Of a stretch of 64,000 nucleotides of DNA, positions 59,910 to 64,000 are shown one piece after another. The stretch comes from Sphingosinicella flava (GTDB taxonomy: Bacteria > Pseudomonadota > Alphaproteobacteria > Sphingomonadales > Sphingomonadaceae), in contig NZ_CP065592.1 of the NCBI RefSeq assembly GCF_016025255.1, positions 1,903,122 through 1,967,121 of the forward strand, given 5' to 3'. Numbering within the stretch: position 1 is the first letter of the stretch; each line of letters opens with the position of its first letter. The notes beneath the pieces are model-generated. The model saw only the letters and a program-made list of their open reading frames with translations, did not search any database and had not been told where the DNA came from. A program made the translations under genes and the position numbers.

Positions 59910-62795
59910 ATGACGAAATCAATTTGGTTGCTGTCGGCGGGGGCGCTGGCGATGTCCGTGCCGGCTTACGCGCAGGACAATAGCAGCGAGACGAGCCAGA
60001 CCACCGTCACCGAACAATCCGCCGCGGTTCAGCAGGACCAGGATATCGACGAAGCCAACGACATCATCGTTACCGCGCAAGGCCGTGAGCAGATTCTGCA
60101 AGACGTGCCGCTGGCGGTGAACGTCGTGGATGCCGAAGCCCTGCAGAATTCGGGGGCGACCGATATCCGCGCGCTCAACCAGCTCGCGCCGTCGCTTCTC
60201 GTCTCGTCGACGGGTTCTGAATCGAACGGTTCCGCCCGTATCCGCGGCATCGGCACGGTCGGCGACAATCCCGGCCTCGAAAGCTCGGTCGCCGTGTTCA
60301 TCGACGGCGTCTACCGCTCGCGCACCGGCATCGGCCTCAACGAGCTTGGCGAGATCGACCGCGTCGAAGTGCTGCGCGGGCCGCAGGGTACCCTCTTCGG
60401 CCGCAATGCGTCGGCGGGCATTCTCAACATCGTGTCGAAGAAGCCGAACCTCAACGCGATGGAAGGCTATGGCGAGTTCACCTACGGCAATTACGACCTG
60501 CTCCGCCTCGGCGCAGGCATAACCGGACCGATCGGAGAGAGCGGCCTTGGCTATCGCCTGGACGGCGTCTGGGTGCAGCGCGACGGCTATTTGAAGGTCA
60601 ACGATCCGCAGGGCGGCACCGAAAGCCGCCTCAACGACCGCGACCGCTATTTCGTGCGCGGACAGCTGTCCTATGAGCCGAGCAGCGATTTCGAAGTCCG
60701 CTTGATCGGCGATTATTCCAAGCGCGATGAAAGCTGCTGCGGCGCCGTCTATCTCGAAACGCGGGAAACCTACGATCCGACCCCAGGCGTGGCGGGCGAC
60801 TATGCCTATCGCCCCACGAACCGCATCGTGAATATCCTGCAGGCATTGGGCGAAACCTTCCCCAACAGCGTGAACGGCAATCCTTACCGCCAGAACCCGT
60901 ACAACCGTGTCGCATCCGTGACGCCGGGCCGGACCTATCGCAACGAGACCGAGGATTACGGCTTGTCGGGACAGATCGATTGGGATGCCGGCTTCGGCAC
61001 CCTCACCTCGATCACCGCCTATCGCGGCTACAAGGCTGGCGGTGCGGGGGACATCGACTATGGCCGCGCCGACATCGCCTATCGCCCGGCGGATGGGAAC
61101 AATTTCAGGAAGTTCGAGACGTTCAGCCAGGAGCTGCGGCTCCAGGGATCGGCGTTCGAGGACAGGCTCGACTGGCTGGTCGGCGCTTATTTCGCCAATG
61201 AAGACCTGCACGTCGCCGATAACACGCGATTCGGCGAAGATTATGGGGCATTCGCCGCCTGCCGCGTTGTGGCAGGCCTTAACAATCCGGCTTTGGTTCG
61301 CGTTGGCCGACCCGGTTGCGTGAGCACTGAGCAAGTTCCTGGTTTTCCAATCAACTACCGACAGGCACTGGCAGGTCAGATTGCGGGCCTTGCTGGCGGT
61401 GGTGCGACAGGCTTAGCGCGCGCGGGGACAATCTTGAGTGGCCTCGATCGCTTGGGCTTCGTCAGCGATGTGGGCGATATTCGTGCGAATTATTATCAGG
61501 ACAGCACCAATTATGCGTTCTTTACGCACAATATTTTCAACATCACGGATCAGCTGAGTGTCACGCTCGGCCTCCGCTACACGAACGAGAACAAGAAATT
61601 CCGGGCGGATTTCAACAACAACAATGCGGCATGCCCGGCCCAACAGGCATCCTTGCTGCCGCTTCTCGCTCAGATCAGCGCCGATCCGACGCTGACCGCG
61701 GCCAATCGCGCGCAATTGCAGCAGGTCGTGGGCGGGATCGTAACCCTGACCTGCCAAGGCAATTCCAGCACATCGCTCAACGGTCTCGATCTCAGCGACG
61801 AGTTTGACGACGGCGAGCTGACTGGTACCGGCATCCTTTCGTTCAAGCCGACCGAAGACCTGATGACCTATGCCAGCTATTCGAAGGGCTATAAGGCGGG
61901 CGGCTACAATCTTGACCGCTCGGCGCTCGGCACCCGCCCGGTGGGCGCCAACCCGACGCTTGGCATTCGCGACAATGGCGACGTCGAAGATCTGCGCTTC
62001 GCGGCGGAGAAGGTCGACGCATATGAAATCGGCTTCAAATATGGCGGCCGCGGCTTCACGCTGAACGTCGCCGGTTTCTGGCAGGAGTTCAAAAACTTCC
62101 AGCTCAACACCTTCAACGGATCGGTGTTCATCGTCCAGAATATCGGATCCTGCGCGGACGATCTGGGCGGCGGCGACCGCGACGCGTCGGCGGCGACCGG
62201 CGCCTGCTCGGGCGACAAGAAAGCGGGCGTGCGCTCGCGCGGGGTCGAGGTTGAAGCCTCGCTTCGCCCGTCGCGCGATCTCAATGTCAATCTCGGCTAT
62301 ACCTACGCCCAGACCAAGTACCGGAACAACCTGACCGGTGCGGGCACCGATCCGCTCGATCCGTTCCTGTTCCTGCTGCCGGGCGACAATGTATCGAACG
62401 CGCCGGAGCATGTCGTGACGACGTCCGTCTCCTGGACGCCGGAAATCGGCAATAGCGGCCTCACCGGCCTCGTCTATGTCGATAGCCGCATGACGTCGGA
62501 CTATAATACCGGCTCCGACCTATTCCCGGAAAAGGAACAGGACGGCTATGCGGTCGTCAACGCCCGCATCGGCGTGCGGGGCCCGGACGAGCGCTGGGCG
62601 GTGGAACTTTGGGCGCAGAATTTGCTGGACGAGGAATATCAGCAGGTTGCGTTCAATTCGCCGTTCCAGGGCGCGAACAGCCGGGCGCAGGTCGCGGCTT
62701 TCGGGGCACCAGGCTTCGCCACGGCGAACCAGCTCTTCTCGACCTACCTGGCCGAGCCGCGTACCTACGGTCTGACGGTTCGCGGCCGCTTCTAA
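59910..62795 (+). CDS. TonB-dependent outer-membrane receptor
   Basis: A 961-residue receptor. The signal peptide is MTKSIWLLSAGALAMSVPAYA; a Gln/Glu-rich linker leads to the TonB box region EANDIIVTAQ. The plug follows (QDVPLAVNVVDAEAL, IRGIGTVGDN, VEVLRGPQGTLFGRNASAGILN) and the 22-strand barrel ends in LTVRGRF. It resembles sphingomonad receptors for siderophores or plant- or carbohydrate-derived compounds; the ligand is not predictable. Bases of about 61265-61770, encoding a Gly/Ala-rich extracellular loop, use AT-richer codons. GGGAGAGG precedes the ATG. Confidence 0.95.
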   Translation: MTKSIWLLSAGALAMSVPAYAQDNSSETSQTTVTEQSAAVQQDQDIDEANDIIVTAQGREQILQDVPLAVNVVDAEALQNSGATDIRALNQLAPSLLVSSTGSESNGSARIRGIGTVGDNPGLESSVAVFIDGVYRSRTGIGLNELGEIDRVEVLRGPQGTLFGRNASAGILNIVSKKPNLNAMEGYGEFTYGNYDLLRLGAGITGPIGESGLGYRLDGVWVQRDGYLKVNDPQGGTESRLNDRDRYFVRGQLSYEPSSDFEVRLIGDYSKRDESCCGAVYLETRETYDPTPGVAGDYAYRPTNRIVNILQALGETFPNSVNGNPYRQNPYNRVASVTPGRTYRNETEDYGLSGQIDWDAGFGTLTSITAYRGYKAGGAGDIDYGRADIAYRPADGNNFRKFETFSQELRLQGSAFEDRLDWLVGAYFANEDLHVADNTRFGEDYGAFAACRVVAGLNNPALVRVGRPGCVSTEQVPGFPINYRQALAGQIAGLAGGGATGLARAGTILSGLDRLGFVSDVGDIRANYYQDSTNYAFFTHNIFNITDQLSVTLGLRYTNENKKFRADFNNNNAACPAQQASLLPLLAQISADPTLTAANRAQLQQVVGGIVTLTCQGNSSTSLNGLDLSDEFDDGELTGTGILSFKPTEDLMTYASYSKGYKAGGYNLDRSALGTRPVGANPTLGIRDNGDVEDLRFAAEKVDAYEIGFKYGGRGFTLNVAGFWQEFKNFQLNTFNGSVFIVQNIGSCADDLGGGDRDASAATGACSGDKKAGVRSRGVEVEASLRPSRDLNVNLGYTYAQTKYRNNLTGAGTDPLDPFLFLLPGDNVSNAPEHVVTTSVSWTPEIGNSGLTGLVYVDSRMTSDYNTGSDLFPEKEQDGYAVVNARIGVRGPDERWAVELWAQNLLDEEYQQVAFNSPFQGANSRAQVAAFGAPGFATANQLFSTYLAEPRTYGLTVRGRF

Positions 62796-62816
62796 GCGCC
62801 CGCATCTTTAAGGCAG

Positions 62817-62850
62817 AAAGGGCCTCCTGTTTTCGAACAGGGGGCCTTTT
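62817..62850 (+). terminator. Intrinsic terminator after the TonB receptor
   Basis: An 11-bp stem (62821-62831 with 62836-62846, one G-T pair) closed by a TTCG loop, followed by TTTT and preceded by AAAG. It lies 21 bases after the receptor stop. Confidence 0.85.
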
Positions 62851-62867
62851 CCTTACCAACGTCTATT

Positions 62868-62957
62868 GGGCTCCGGCCCTCCGGCGCAGCGCAAATAAAC
62901 TACGGCCGCCCAACGGTATCGAAAGAACGGCTGGGTTCCGGCCTGCGCCGGAACACA
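62868..62957. repeat. Degenerate family A repeat (receptor-glnD gap)
   Basis: GGGTTCCGGCCTGCGCCGGA (62934-62953) continuing ACACA is the right half of a family A element (compare 10168-10193). The left half GGGCTCCGGCCCTCCGGCGC (62868-62887) is in the same rather than opposite orientation or has decayed. Probably a damaged copy. Confidence 0.6.
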
Positions 62958-62964
62958 AAGAGGC

Positions 62965-64000
62965 TTAAGCTGCGTTCCGCGCTTTTATTGGCCGCTCGCC
63001 ACCCGCCGCGGCCGCCAAATGCTTGTGAAGCGCCTTGAGCTTGGCCGGGCTTTCGATCTTTCCGCCCTTGGCATCGGTCAGATAGAAGACGTCGACCGCG
63101 CGTTCGCCATAGGTGGCGATGTGGGCGGAATGGATGCTCATTTTCGACTGCAGGATCGCGCCCGCCAGGCCGCTCAGCAAGGCGGCGCGATCGCGGGCGT
63201 TGACCTCGACGATCGTGTAGCGGCTCGACGCCTCGTTATCGATGAACACGGCGGGTTGAATGGGGAAGGCTTCGGCACGCGGCAGGGGCAACGCGCGCGC
63301 TTCAAGCCGGGCAATCTCAGGCTCATGGCCTGAGGCGGCGGCGAGCACTGCCTTTTCCAATCGCTCGAGCTGGTAACGGTCGCAGCAAGGCGCGCCGTCC
63401 GCGCCCTGAACCAGAAAATTGTCGAGCGCCATGCCGTCCAAGGTCGTGTGAATGCGCGCGTCGATGATATTGCCGCCGCCCAAGCTGATCGCCGCCGCGG
63501 TGCGGTAGAAGAGGCCTGGTTGATCCTTGGCATAAAGGGTGATCAGGGTTGCGCCCCGCTCCTCCTCCGCATTGAGCGCGAGCGCCGGTCCGCCGTCGGG
63601 AATCCGGTCGGCTTCGTCCATCAGCCGGGCGTTGCGCTCCACAACGTCCAGCGGCTCGGCGAGCCAATAGGAATCGGCGAACCGCGTAGTGAGCCGGGCG
63701 AAGCGGCTATCGTCCCAGCGGAGGCGGGCGGCAAGGTCGTCCTGGATGGCGGCGATCCGTTCGGCGCGGCCCTTTTGCTTGTGGCCGAGCCGCAAAAGCT
63801 CCTCCGCGCTTTCGAAAAGGGTGCGCAGCAGCTGTCGCTTCCAGCCGTTCCAGACGCCCGGACCCACGGCGCGAATGTCGACGACGGTGAGCATCAGGAG
63901 GAGGCGCAGCCGCTCCGGGCTTTTTACCCGCTCCGCGAAATCGGCGATGGTTTCGGGGTCGCTGAGGTCGCGCTTGAAGGCGGTCGCGGACATGAGGAGA
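62965..64000 (-). CDS. glnD: Bifunctional uridylyltransferase/uridylyl-removing enzyme GlnD, C-terminal part
   Basis: GlnD senses glutamine and modifies PII proteins. Only the last 345 or so residues are here; the gene runs past base 64000. The visible part includes the end of the HD domain (MSATAFKRDLSDPETIADFAERVKSPERL, LLMLTVVDIRAVGPGVWNGWK as blocks) and two ACT domains: ATLITLYAKDQPGLFYRTAAAIS (residues about 148-225 of this part) and YTIVEVNARDRAALLSGLAGAI (about 255-330). The reading frame is open through the window edge, so an internal ATG at 63993 is not the start. Confidence 0.95.
   Translation of the reverse strand, partial: LLMSATAFKRDLSDPETIADFAERVKSPERLRLLLMLTVVDIRAVGPGVWNGWKRQLLRTLFESAEELLRLGHKQKGRAERIAAIQDDLAARLRWDDSRFARLTTRFADSYWLAEPLDVVERNARLMDEADRIPDGGPALALNAEEERGATLITLYAKDQPGLFYRTAAAISLGGGNIIDARIHTTLDGMALDNFLVQGADGAPCCDRYQLERLEKAVLAAASGHEPEIARLEARALPLPRAEAFPIQPAVFIDNEASSRYTIVEVNARDRAALLSGLAGAILQSKMSIHSAHIATYGERAVDVFYLTDAKGGKIESPAKLKALHKHLAAAAGGERPIKARNAA

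Overview
The window is one continuous stretch of a high-GC chromosome from an alphaproteobacterium, most likely of the order Sphingomonadales. The inference rests on the gene set and its order (dnaN-recF-gyrB; thrS and infC; a suf operon led by an Rrf2 regulator; a large TonB-dependent receptor; HWE-type histidine kinase; ergothioneine genes) and on the style of the proteins. I see no rRNA, tRNA, insertion sequence, prophage or CRISPR array. About 60 genes are packed tightly, with many 1-17 base overlaps between neighbours.

Layout. 1-3138 (minus strand): DNA replication block dnaN, recF and the start of gyrB. 3286-5812: an outer-membrane beta-barrel protein diverging from an IalB-like periplasmic protein and rlmN. 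5898-9058: HWE histidine kinase, single-domain response regulator and two HNH-type proteins that converge. 9254-15392 (plus strand): gluQRS, a HIG1-like membrane protein, corrinoid adenosyltransferase, the ergothioneine pair egtB-egtD, yggT, folD and marC. 15376-22304: a glycosylation island with two GT-C-like membrane proteins, GtrA, a methyltransferase, a GtrB-like GT2 and a GT87 enzyme, with lower GC in its right half. 22258-31207 (mostly minus): argG, cfa, a CorA/ZntB transporter, galU, a small lipoprotein, argH, a TlpA-like lipoprotein (plus strand), a TonB-like protein, dapD and a HAD phosphatase. 31366-33654: a subtilisin-type surface protease. 33655-40370 (minus): the complete suf operon (rrf2-sufB-unknown-sufC-sufD-sufS-sufT-sufA). 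40550-49160: exoribonuclease, DUF885 protein, pyrD, gamma-glutamyltransferase, acyl-CoA synthetase, and a gloA-gloB-lipoprotein operon. 49250-55118: SIMPL protein, TPR protein, hydrolase, dicarboxylate/cation symporter, M48 peptidase and YjgN-like protein. 55252-59604: thrS, an unusual HNH plus DGQHR-type gene, and infC. 59910-64000: a TonB-dependent receptor and the 3' part of glnD.

Two families of dispersed palindromic repeats run through the region. At least four copies lie inside reading frames without breaking them (recF, egtB, sufC, sufD), so the cell makes conserved housekeeping proteins carrying repeat-encoded peptides.

The best candidate for an undescribed system is the gene at 57313-58929. 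It joins an N-terminal HNH-like nuclease lacking most zinc cysteines to a DGQHK motif domain, sits between thrS and infC, and has domain order opposite to that of GmrSD/SspE-type modification-dependent nucleases. Other candidates are a pair of mini-ORFs sharing a near-identical 28-base block, and a cysteine-rich protein embedded in the suf operon.
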